Part shown: piece after piece, positions 1-5,737 of the stretch | How the letters are laid out: each line of letters opens with the position of its first letter | How positions within the stretch are numbered: the stretch's first letter is position 1 | Origin: an uncultured Elusimicrobia bacterium | GTDB lineage: Bacteria; Elusimicrobiota; Elusimicrobia; UBA1565; UBA9628 | DNA: 7,820 nucleotides | Direction of reading: 5' to 3' | NCBI GenBank assembly: GCA_903874575.1 | Contig: CAIQSZ010000053.1 | Location: 1-7,820, forward strand | Notes under the pieces: model-generated | The model's input: only the letters and a program-made list of their open reading frames with translations | Told to the model about the DNA's origin: nothing | Databases searched by the model: none | Position numbers and translations under genes: made by a program

Positions 1-489
1 GAAGTTCGCCTCTTCCAGGGCGGTGTCGCCGCCGCCGACGACCAGGACTTCCTTCTGTTTGAAGAAGAACCCGTCGCAGGTCGCGCAGGCGGACACGCCG
101 TGGCCCATCAGTTTCTTCTCGGACGGCAGGCCCAGCCACTTCGCGTTGGCGCCGGTGGCGACGATCAAGGTCCGCGCGGCCGCCTTGGCGCCTTCGGTCG
201 TCTCGACTTCGAACGGGCGCTTGGAGAGGTCGACTTTCGCAACGTACTCCTGCACGATCTTCACGCCCAGGCGCTGGACCTGCCGGTTCATGCGCTCCAT
301 CAGTTCGGGGCCGGCGACGGGCTCGGGGAAGCCGGGGAAATTTTCCACGTCGGAGGTGATCATGAGCTGGCCGCCCATGGCGACGCCGCCGAAAACCAGC
401 GGGGAGAGGTTGGCGCGCGCCGCGTAGATGGCGGCGGTGTAGGCCGCGGACCCGGAACCGATGATGACGACTTTTTTCTGTTCGGACAT
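1..489 (-). CDS. trxB: Thioredoxin reductase, N-terminal part (cut by window edge)
   Basis: FAD/NADPH flavoenzyme of the cytoplasm that reduces thioredoxin. The 163 codons in the window encode the FAD-binding part and the start of the NADPH-binding domain; the family is usually about 310 residues, so roughly half lies off the left edge. Visible landmarks are the dinucleotide-binding loop GSGSAA (residues 11-16), GGQLMITSDVENFPGF (39-54), ATGA (111-114), the redox-active CATC (Cys135, Cys138) and the NADPH-site loop GGGDTALEEA (152-161). The first glycine loop is GSGSAA where most bacterial enzymes have GSGPAG; GSGPAA-type loops exist in related reductases, so function is probably unaffected. 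The start is the ATG at 489-487. It has no Shine-Dalgarno sequence and sits six bases after a strong extended -10. The gene diverges from folB. Confidence 0.96.
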   Translation of the reverse strand, partial: MSEQKKVVIIGSGSAAYTAAIYAARANLSPLVFGGVAMGGQLMITSDVENFPGFPEPVAGPELMERMNRQVQRLGVKIVQEYVAKVDLSKRPFEVETTEGAKAAARTLIVATGANAKWLGLPSEKKLMGHGVSACATCDGFFFKQKEVLVVGGGDTALEEANF

Positions 490-495
490 GGCGGG

Positions 496-504
496 ATTAT
501 AACA
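496..504 (-). promoter_or_regulatory. Extended -10 promoter of trxB, leaderless layout
   Basis: Read on the minus strand this is TGTTATAAT, a perfect -10 hexamer (501-496) with the TGn extension. Exactly six bases (CCCGCC) separate it from the ATG of the thioredoxin reductase gene, so transcription is expected to begin at or next to the A of the start codon. No convincing TTGACA-like -35 lies 16-18 bases upstream, as is common for extended -10 promoters. The element stands out as AT-rich in GC-rich surroundings. The start site itself is inferred. Confidence 0.72.
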
Positions 505-535
505 TTTCGACCTCTAGTTCCCGGGCCGCAAGGAT

Positions 536-544
536 TGGTATCAT
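536..544 (+). promoter_or_regulatory. Extended -10 promoter of the folB operon, leaderless layout
   Basis: TGGTATCAT reads as a TGn-extended -10 (TATCAT, five of six matches to consensus, 539-544). Six bases (GCCCCG) separate it from the GTG at 551, the same geometry as the trxB promoter on the other strand. No clear -35 is present. The upstream contact zones of this promoter and the trxB promoter coincide at about 516-524, so polymerase binding at the two may be mutually exclusive. Confidence 0.6.
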
Positions 545-550
545 GCCCCG

Positions 551-928
551 GTGAGTCGTGATATGATCTGGTTGACCGGCGTCGAGTGCCGTTGCCGCGT
601 GGGCGTTCCCGCAGGCGAGCGGCGCCGCGCGCAGAAAATCCTGGTCGACGTGGGCCTGGAAGTGGAGGCCGACCGCGCCGCGCGCGCAGACGACTTCCGC
701 CTGGCCGCCGACTACGGGGCGGTGGAGCGGGCCGTGCGCGCCCACGCCGAATCGGGAGAACGCGCCCTCATCGAGACGCTGGCCGAGCGCGCCTGCGCCG
801 CCGCCCTGCGCGCCGCCCCCGCCGCGTCCGCCGCCGTCGTGCGCGTGCACAAGAGGCCGGCGGCGATGCCTAAGACGCGGGGCGTCTTCGTGGAGATCCG
901 CCGCGAGCGCGTCGGGCCGAGGCCATGA
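551..928 (+). CDS. folB: Dihydroneopterin aldolase
   Basis: Cytoplasmic folate-pathway enzyme that cleaves 7,8-dihydroneopterin to 6-hydroxymethyl-7,8-dihydropterin and glycolaldehyde. The 125 residues match the usual 115-125 of the family. Recognisable elements are the N-terminal strand IWLTGVEC, the G-V-x-x-x-E segment with Glu23, the Tyr of DYGAVE (Tyr55), the pterin-anchoring Glu of ALIETLAE (Glu75) and the catalytic Lys of VHKRP (Lys101). The His seen in many homologues just before the first GV (YHG) is absent, as it also is in the E. coli enzyme. GTG 551 is preferred because it lies six bases behind an extended -10. The in-frame ATG at 563 is a real alternative: it has GGTGAG seven bases upstream and would remove four residues without touching conserved sequence. 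The stop overlaps the next ATG (ATGA, 925-928), so translation is probably coupled. Confidence 0.93.
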   Translation: MSRDMIWLTGVECRCRVGVPAGERRRAQKILVDVGLEVEADRAARADDFRLAADYGAVERAVRAHAESGERALIETLAERACAAALRAAPAASAAVVRVHKRPAAMPKTRGVFVEIRRERVGPRP

Positions 929-1338
929 CCTTATCCCCTTCTTCTTCCCGCCGCTGGGTGCTGATCGTCGACGACGATCCGGACATGCTCAACCTCTTGA
1001 CGGAGTTCGTCCACGGCCCCGAGATGAAGGTCACCACCGCCACCGACGCGCTCTCGGCGTTCATCCAGGCCCGAGACCTCCGCCCCGCGCTCGTTATCAG
1101 CGACATGCAGATGCCGGGTTTCTACGGGGCGGCGACCCTGACCGAACTGCGCAAGGATCCGCGCACCAGCATGCCGTTCATTTTCGTCACCGGCATGGGG
1201 CTTGAAAAGGCGCAAGCGCTCGTTCCGCCGGGCACCCCCGGTGTCCGCTTTCTGGCCAAGCCCGTCGACTGGGATAAACTCGAGCGGTACGTCTTCGAGC
1301 TGACCGGGATGAAGATCGGGCCGGACTCCAATCTGTGA
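925..1338 (+). CDS. Stand-alone receiver-domain response regulator
   Basis: A 137-residue protein that is essentially one REC (CheY-like) domain. All signalling residues are present: the acidic pocket in VDDDPD (residues 15-20), the phosphoacceptor Asp60 in VISDMQMPG, the switch Thr89 in FVTGM and Lys112 in LAKPVD. There is no DNA-binding or enzymatic output domain; after the receiver only a short tail (about 125-137) remains. It would therefore act by protein-protein contact or as a phosphorelay intermediate, which is inference. Its ATG overlaps the folB stop and its TGA overlaps the GTG of the pterin synthase, so it is embedded in that operon. A GAGG at 919-922 is too close to the start to be a good ribosome site, which favours coupled translation. 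No kinase is adjacent; two kinase-type genes lie 2-3 kb downstream. Confidence 0.95.
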   Translation: MTLSPSSSRRWVLIVDDDPDMLNLLTEFVHGPEMKVTTATDALSAFIQARDLRPALVISDMQMPGFYGAATLTELRKDPRTSMPFIFVTGMGLEKAQALVPPGTPGVRFLAKPVDWDKLERYVFELTGMKIGPDSNL

Positions 1339-1940
1339 TCATCCGCAAGCTCTATCGCTTCGAGGCGTCCCATATCGTGCGTAACTGCTCGTCGGACCGC
1401 TGCAAGTCCTCGGTCCACGGCCACAGCTTCCGTTGCGAACTGTTGCTGAGCGCCGACCGCCTGGACCGCGGCCAGATGGTCTACGACTTCGGCCTGCTCA
1501 AGCGCCACGTGAAGGACTTCCTCGACGGCTTCGACCATGCGGCGCTCTTTTGGGAGAAGGAGTCTTCCGCCTACGCGAAGTCGGTCAAGGCGCATTCGAA
1601 ACGTTGGGTCCGGCTGCCCGTGTCTCCGACGGCCGAGCAGTTGAGCCGCGTGATCTTCGTCGCCGCTCAGGCGCTGCTGGACAACACCGACCGCGCCAAC
1701 GGCGACGAGGCCGCCCGCGTCCATTCGGTCGTCCTGCATGAGACCGAGACCGGCTACGCGCAGTGCTTCCGCCAGGACGCTTACGACGAAGGCATGGGTC
1801 GGATCGATCTGGCCCGCGTCGTATTTTCCGACCAGGTGAGGTCCGAGTGGAGCGATCCCAAGATGTGGGACAAACTGCTCAAGGGCGCGCGTTTCAAGGC
1901 CAAGGCGCCCGAGCGGCAGATCGCGGCCGATTTCCCCTGA
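1335..1940 (+). CDS. queD: 6-pyruvoyl/6-carboxy-tetrahydropterin synthase family protein, long form
   Basis: Zinc enzyme of the PTPS/QueD family. QueD converts 7,8-dihydroneopterin triphosphate to 6-carboxy-5,6,7,8-tetrahydropterin on the queuosine/7-deazaguanine route. Zinc ligands are His13 (FEASH), His28 and His30 (VHGHS). The catalytic Asp-His pair is in GFDHAALF (Asp67-His68), and the pterin-binding Glu follows His135 in LHETETGY (Glu136). It has 201 residues, whereas E. coli QueD has about 120. The additions are an insert around 73-95 and a C-terminal extension from about 150. The presumed catalytic Cys is Cys23, five residues before His28 rather than four; another Cys lies at 18. From memory, epsilonproteobacterial homologues (for example an H. 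pylori protein beginning with a similar RNCSS segment) share this form. The GTG start overlaps the preceding stop (GTGA). A folate-pathway role instead of QueD is possible, but folB is present upstream. No queC, queE or queF is in the window. Confidence 0.88.
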   Translation: MIIRKLYRFEASHIVRNCSSDRCKSSVHGHSFRCELLLSADRLDRGQMVYDFGLLKRHVKDFLDGFDHAALFWEKESSAYAKSVKAHSKRWVRLPVSPTAEQLSRVIFVAAQALLDNTDRANGDEAARVHSVVLHETETGYAQCFRQDAYDEGMGRIDLARVVFSDQVRSEWSDPKMWDKLLKGARFKAKAPERQIAADFP

Positions 1941-1947
1941 GTCGGGC

Positions 1948-3021
1948 TTAAGGCGCGCTCTGTTCGGGTCGTTTGAGTGGCGTCGTCGTCGCCGCCTCGG
2001 TCATGATCTTGAGGGTCAAGTTTTGGAAGCGCCGCATCTTCCGGGCGAACGCGGCGTCGCCGACGCGGTTTCCCGAGGCGAGTTGAGTCTTGAGGTCCGC
2101 CATCAGGGCTCGAAGCTCGGCCATATTCGCCTTCTGTCCCGGCGGCATATTTTTGGCGATCATGGGATTGTCGAGCAGCGGGGAGATCGCGTCCAGCATG
2201 CCGGATGCGTCGGCCTGCATGCCGCGGGCGGCTTCGACGACTTCGGCCGGCGTCGGCGCGGGGGCGGCCCGGCCCATCGCGTCCGAGCCGTCCTGCGGCG
2301 CGCGCAGTAGGTCCAGGCCGGAGAGCCTCCGGCGCGAGGCCGCGCCGTCCGGCGGCGGCGCGGCGCTTTCCGAGGCGGTCTGGAGCTGTTTGACGAAGTC
2401 GTCGGGCGCGGCGGCGTCTTGCGCCGTCGCCCGCGCCCCGCCGATTTCCTCGTCCGCGCGGACGGCGGCGACGTGGGCGACGGCCTGGAGGGCCAGCGCG
2501 CCGCAGCCCAGCGCCGTGCACAGGGCGCGCGACGGCCAGGGTTTCGCGCCGAAAAGCCCTTCCAACGCGAGCGTCGCGACCCATGCGGCCAGCGCCGACG
2601 GCAGTATCCACGCGAACGCGAACCAGTTGCACATCATCTGGAGCGGCCAGAGGACGGAGAGCATCGCCGCGCATTGCAGGCCGCGGTCGAACGCCCCCTT
2701 GCCGCCCAAGGCGTTGCCCAGGCCGTACATAACGGCCGCCAGCAGGAGCGTGACGCCGCCGTACATTCCGAGCGTGGAAACGCCGGCGATGGCCATCAAC
2801 GGGAGCGGGAACTTGTCCAGAAATCCCGGGTTCGCGACGATGTTGTGCGCCAAGTCAACGGCCGTCGACGCGGCGCCGGAAGCCATCGCCAGAGCCGCCG
2901 CGGTCTTGAAGGTCGGCGCGGGGCGAGCGGCCAGGCCGCGGTAGACCGCGGGGCTGACCGCTCCGGCCAGGGACAGCTCCAAGAGTTCGATCAGTTCGGG
3001 CGCGGCGGGCGGGGGTTGCAT
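1948..3021 (-). CDS. Yip1-like multi-pass membrane protein with a soluble C-terminal region
   Basis: A 357-residue protein not firmly recognised. Residues 1-40 are soluble with an N-terminal helix (ELIELLELSLAGAVSPAVYRGL) and an x-x-R-P motif. Residues about 40-187 hold roughly five hydrophobic segments (about 41-58, 74-100, 114-133, 135-157, 165-187), with a Gly-rich turn and the segment GGKGAFDRGLQCAAMLSVLWPLQMM. This arrangement resembles bacterial Yip1-domain proteins; the assignment rests on architecture, not on a diagnostic motif. Residues 190-265 are an Ala/Pro/Asp-rich linker. Residues 265-345 are predicted helical (ARGMQADASGMLDAISPLL, then AELRALMADLKTQLASGN). The ATG lies 11 bases after the stop of the degenerate kinase gene, so the two are probably co-transcribed, although no Shine-Dalgarno sequence is seen. 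The 3' end faces the pterin synthase gene across only seven bases, with no terminator hairpin visible. Confidence 0.72.
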   Translation of the reverse strand: MQPPPAAPELIELLELSLAGAVSPAVYRGLAARPAPTFKTAAALAMASGAASTAVDLAHNIVANPGFLDKFPLPLMAIAGVSTLGMYGGVTLLLAAVMYGLGNALGGKGAFDRGLQCAAMLSVLWPLQMMCNWFAFAWILPSALAAWVATLALEGLFGAKPWPSRALCTALGCGALALQAVAHVAAVRADEEIGGARATAQDAAAPDDFVKQLQTASESAAPPPDGAASRRRLSGLDLLRAPQDGSDAMGRAAPAPTPAEVVEAARGMQADASGMLDAISPLLDNPMIAKNMPPGQKANMAELRALMADLKTQLASGNRVGDAAFARKMRRFQNLTLKIMTEAATTTPLKRPEQSAP

Positions 3022-3032
3022 GGTTGCTTCGC

Positions 3033-4280
3033 TCAAGTCCCGGCGCGGCGTCCGGCCCAGGTAGACTCCTCGTTGCGTATCTTCGGCAGTTCCTGCTCCA
3101 ACGGGACCGCCAGCAGCGCGGCGGTGTATCCGCCCTTGCTCTTCAGTCTCAGGGAGCCGCCGAGGCGTTCGAGGAAACGCCGCGCCGTCGATAGGCCCAG
3201 ACCCATCCCGCCGCGGTTCAGGCGCGTGGACGCCAGGGGCTCGAAGACGAGAGGCTTCACGGACTCGGGAATGCCGCCGCCGTCGTCGGTGACCTCCAGT
3301 TCGACGTACGCCCCCTCGCGGCGCAGGAACACGGTCACCGCCCCCCCGCCGCGGCCGGCGCAGGCTTCGAGGGAATTTTGCAGGACGGCGAGCAGGGCCA
3401 GTTCGATCGGTTTGTGGTCGGTGCGCGCGGCCGGGACTTCGCCTTGTACGACGACGTTCACCGACACGCCGATCGGCGCGAACGCCCCCTGCGCTTCCTC
3501 GGCTACGGCGCGCGCCAGCGCCGCCAGGTCGGTCTTCGACTTCGTGGGCGGAGCGGCGACGGTGAGCGCGGATTTGCCGCCGAGCAGGCGCGTCATCTTT
3601 ATGTTGAGCTCCTCTGCGGCGCGGCAGAGACGGTCGAGGCGCTCCGCGCGTTTCGCGTCCTCGGCCGGCGCGGACAGCGACAGCGCCTGGGCCGCGGATG
3701 AGATGGTGATGAGGTAGTCCCGCAGTTGAAACAGGACATAGGAGATGTATTCGCCGACCTGCGCGGCGCGCAGGCGCGCGAGCGTGGCGCGCGCCTGGGC
3801 GGAGCTTTCGGCGCGCGCTCCGTGTCCCGCCAGCCCCGCGGCGGCGGGCGCCAGCACGAAGAACGCCGCGCGCACGAGCGCGAGCGGCAGGAGGCCGCGC
3901 CGTTCGAGGCCCGGTCCCTGGGAGAGCACGGCGGCGGTGAACGCGGCGGGGATCAGGCCGCAGAAGGCTCCCGCCGTCGGACCGTACTCCAGGCCGGCGA
4001 GCACGGCGGGCACCAGATACGCCAGATCGAAGATTCCCGCGGCCGCCCGGGCCTGGAACGAAAGCCAGACGATGAGCGCCGAATCCGCCATGGAGCAGGC
4101 CAGCGCGATCCGGCGCCGCAGGCGCGGATCGGCGGGCCTGCCGGAGAACGCCGGGACGGCTTCGACCGCGATCAAGCACGCGAAGACCAGGGCGGGCGCG
4201 GAGAGGTCCTCGCGCGTTCCCAGCCGCGCCGCCCCGAGGGCGGCCGCCAGATTGAGCGCGCGCAGGATCCAGGTGGACAT
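3033..4280 (-). CDS. Degenerate membrane histidine-kinase-like protein lacking the phosphoacceptor His
   Basis: A 415-residue protein. Residues 1-152 hold about six hydrophobic segments (about 5-18, 29-45, 58-75, 83-99, 101-119, 130-152). A short linker, a helical DHp-like segment (about 173-232) and a HATPase_c domain (about 250-395) follow. The ATP-binding core is intact: N box LQNSLEA (Asn302), G1 box DDGGGIP (332-338), F-box region FEPLAST and G2 box GGMGLGL (357-363). In the H-box, where homologues read VAHEIRNPL, this protein reads VLFQLRDYL, so Phe184 replaces His and the following Glu, Asn and Pro are also changed. It should not autophosphorylate in the usual way. It could be an ATP-binding sensor, a partner of another kinase, or an anti-kinase (inference). 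The ATG at 4280 is preferred because a TATACT -10 lies six bases upstream; an ATG at 4304 would add eight residues. It is divergent from a canonical kinase. Confidence 0.9.
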   Translation of the reverse strand: MSTWILRALNLAAALGAARLGTREDLSAPALVFACLIAVEAVPAFSGRPADPRLRRRIALACSMADSALIVWLSFQARAAAGIFDLAYLVPAVLAGLEYGPTAGAFCGLIPAAFTAAVLSQGPGLERRGLLPLALVRAAFFVLAPAAAGLAGHGARAESSAQARATLARLRAAQVGEYISYVLFQLRDYLITISSAAQALSLSAPAEDAKRAERLDRLCRAAEELNIKMTRLLGGKSALTVAAPPTKSKTDLAALARAVAEEAQGAFAPIGVSVNVVVQGEVPAARTDHKPIELALLAVLQNSLEACAGRGGGAVTVFLRREGAYVELEVTDDGGGIPESVKPLVFEPLASTRLNRGGMGLGLSTARRFLERLGGSLRLKSKGGYTAALLAVPLEQELPKIRNEESTWAGRRAGT

Positions 4281-4286
4281 GCGCGG

Positions 4287-4292
4287 AGTATA
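4287..4292 (-). promoter_or_regulatory. -10 element of the degenerate-kinase operon, leaderless layout
   Basis: The minus strand reads TATACT (five of six to consensus), followed by exactly six bases (CCGCGC) and the ATG at 4280-4278. This repeats the geometry of the trxB and folB promoters. No TGn extension and no good -35 are visible, so the call rests on hexamer quality and the repeated spacing. If correct, it excludes the upstream ATG at 4304 as the main start. Confidence 0.5.
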
Positions 4293-4303
4293 GCCGAAAA
4301 TCA

Positions 4304-4309
4304 TAGAAT
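4304..4309 (+). promoter_or_regulatory. Candidate -10 of the canonical kinase gene
   Basis: TAGAAT matches five of six consensus positions and would place transcription start near 4316, giving a leader of about 12 bases before the ATG at 4328. A CAGGT within this leader (4314-4318) is only a weak ribosome-binding match. No -35 is seen at the usual distance. It lies only 11 bases from the opposing TATACT element on the other strand. Confidence 0.3.
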
Positions 4310-4327
4310 GAGCCAGGTCCCGATCCC

Positions 4328-5737
4328 ATGCGCCTCAGCGTACGGCTGGCTCTCGTCTTCGCGCTGTTCGGCGTGCTCATCGCCGGAGGGCTCGTCTGGA
4401 GGCAGGTCACCGTCTCCCGCCGCGAGGCCTACGCCCAGCAGGCGCGTCTGGGCTCGATCACTTTGGCGGCCGTGCGCGCGCTCGTGGAGGCGCAGGCGCA
4501 TCAAGGCCGCTTCGCGGACTTGAGCCGCAACTTCCACGATCTCGTGCGCCAGGCCGACGTCGCGACCATCGTGGTGCGCGACCTCAAGGGCCGGCGCCTG
4601 GTCGGACGCTCCGACGACCCCGCCCTGCTCGCGCGCCGCCCCAAGCCCGGGCGCCCTCTGTCCGCCGTCGACGACGGCGTCTACGACGTCGAGGCCGCGG
4701 CGGACCTGGGTCCGCGCGGCAAGGGGATCGTCTCCGTCGGCTTTCGCACCGCGCGGCTGGAGGAGCGCCTGCGCGACGCGGCCACCGAAGGCGTGGGCGC
4801 GGGCGTGAGCGCCCTCCTGGCGCTGGGTCTGTCCGCGTGGTTCATCGGCATGTTCGCCGGGGAACGCATCGAACGCGTGGTGCTGCGCATCGGCGCGCTG
4901 ACCGCGGATCCCGAGCGCTTCCGCCCCCTGCGCGCCGACGGCTTGGGCGGGGTCGAGGTTTCCCGCCTGGCCGAGGCTTTCAACCGCATGGGCGCCAGCT
5001 TGAAGGCGGAGACCTCCCGCCGCCGCGAATTGGAGGCCGAGAAGCGGGAGCTGTCGGCCATGCTGGTCCACGACCTCAAAACGCCGCTGACGGTGATACG
5101 TTCCGGCATCACGCTGCTGTCCGAGATCGTTCCGCGCGCCGACGGCCGGCGCGAACATCAGCGCACCTTCGAGCTGCTGGAGATGTCGACCGCGCGGCTC
5201 CAGCGCATGGTCGAGGACGTGCTCCAAATCTCGAAGCTCGAGGAGTCCTCGACCCTCCAGCAAATCGACGTGGTGGACCTGGGCGCGCTGGCGGCGGAGT
5301 GCGCGAAGGACTTCGCGCTCATCGCCCGCGACCGCGGGCAGACTCTCGTCTTCCAGCGCGCGCCGGCGCCCGTGCCCCCCGTGCTGGGCGACGCGGCGCT
5401 CTTGCGCCGCGTCCTGGACAACCTGGTCCACAACGCCGTCGAGCATACGCCTTCCGGCGGAACGGTGGCGGTCGCGGTGCGTCCGGAGGGTTCCGGCGTG
5501 CTGGTCGAAGTCTCCGACTCGGGTCCCGGCGTCCCCGAGGAGGCGCGCGCGGACGTGTTCCGTAAATTCTTTCAGAAGGACGTGAAGCGGCACGTAGGCA
5601 ACGTGGGATTGGGCCTGGCGCTATGCGAGAAGGCGGTCCTGCGCCACGGAGGGCTCATCGGGATCGGCGACGCGGTCCCCCAGGGCGCGCGCTTCTACTT
5701 CAGCCTGCCCGCCGCGCCCGAGCTAGAAGACGTCTGA
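4328..5737 (+). CDS. Membrane sensor histidine kinase (HAMP, HisKA, HATPase_c)
   Basis: A 469-residue canonical two-component sensor. Domain order: TM1 (about 7-24), extracytoplasmic sensor region (about 25-155) of unknown ligand, TM2 (about 157-176), HAMP linker (about 174-228, containing LAEAFNRMGASL), DHp domain with H-box MLVHDLKTPLTVI (phosphoacceptor His248), then HATPase_c with N box NLVHNAVEH (Asn369), G1 box DSGPGVP (397-403), F box FRKFF (411-415) and G2 box NVGLGL (425-430). All catalytic motifs are intact, so it should autophosphorylate at His248. No response regulator is adjacent; the receiver protein at 925-1338 is the only candidate partner within the window. The start codon is fixed by an in-frame stop at 4304-4306. 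The 3' end overlaps the convergent maf gene by 38 bases. Confidence 0.95.
   Translation: MRLSVRLALVFALFGVLIAGGLVWRQVTVSRREAYAQQARLGSITLAAVRALVEAQAHQGRFADLSRNFHDLVRQADVATIVVRDLKGRRLVGRSDDPALLARRPKPGRPLSAVDDGVYDVEAAADLGPRGKGIVSVGFRTARLEERLRDAATEGVGAGVSALLALGLSAWFIGMFAGERIERVVLRIGALTADPERFRPLRADGLGGVEVSRLAEAFNRMGASLKAETSRRRELEAEKRELSAMLVHDLKTPLTVIRSGITLLSEIVPRADGRREHQRTFELLEMSTARLQRMVEDVLQISKLEESSTLQQIDVVDLGALAAECAKDFALIARDRGQTLVFQRAPAPVPPVLGDAALLRRVLDNLVHNAVEHTPSGGTVAVAVRPEGSGVLVEVSDSGPGVPEEARADVFRKFFQKDVKRHVGNVGLGLALCEKAVLRHGGLIGIGDAVPQGARFYFSLPAAPELEDV

Noticed and set aside
1122..1739. 205-residue minus-strand open frame across the response regulator and pterin synthase genes
   Set aside because: No motifs are seen, and both plus-strand genes have full catalytic residue sets with tight start/stop overlaps.
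1938..1950. Rho-independent terminator between the two convergent genes
   Set aside because: Only seven bases separate the stops, and no GC-rich stem with a T-run was found there or in the flanking gene ends.
2090..2944. Long plus-strand open frames across the Yip1-like and degenerate kinase genes (also 2419-3717 and 3726-4523)
   Set aside because: They are rich in Arg, Ala, Ser and Gly with no recognisable domain, as expected for antisense frames of GC-rich genes. The minus-strand genes account for the region.
925..4280. Receiver protein and degenerate kinase as a cognate two-component pair
   Set aside because: The kinase lacks the His needed for phosphotransfer and is in a separate convergent operon. 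The canonical kinase is a better, though still unproven, partner.
3022..4410. Upstream extension of the Yip1-like reading frame, giving an apparent 820-residue minus-strand protein
   Set aside because: The extra part is Arg/Gly/Pro/Ala-rich frame-shadow sequence running antisense or out of frame across both kinase genes. The recognisable protein begins at ATG 3021, just after the degenerate kinase stop.
4301..5593. 430-residue minus-strand open frame opposite the canonical histidine kinase
   Set aside because: Its composition is His/Gln/Arg/Gly-rich with no family motif, and the plus strand carries a complete motif-rich kinase.
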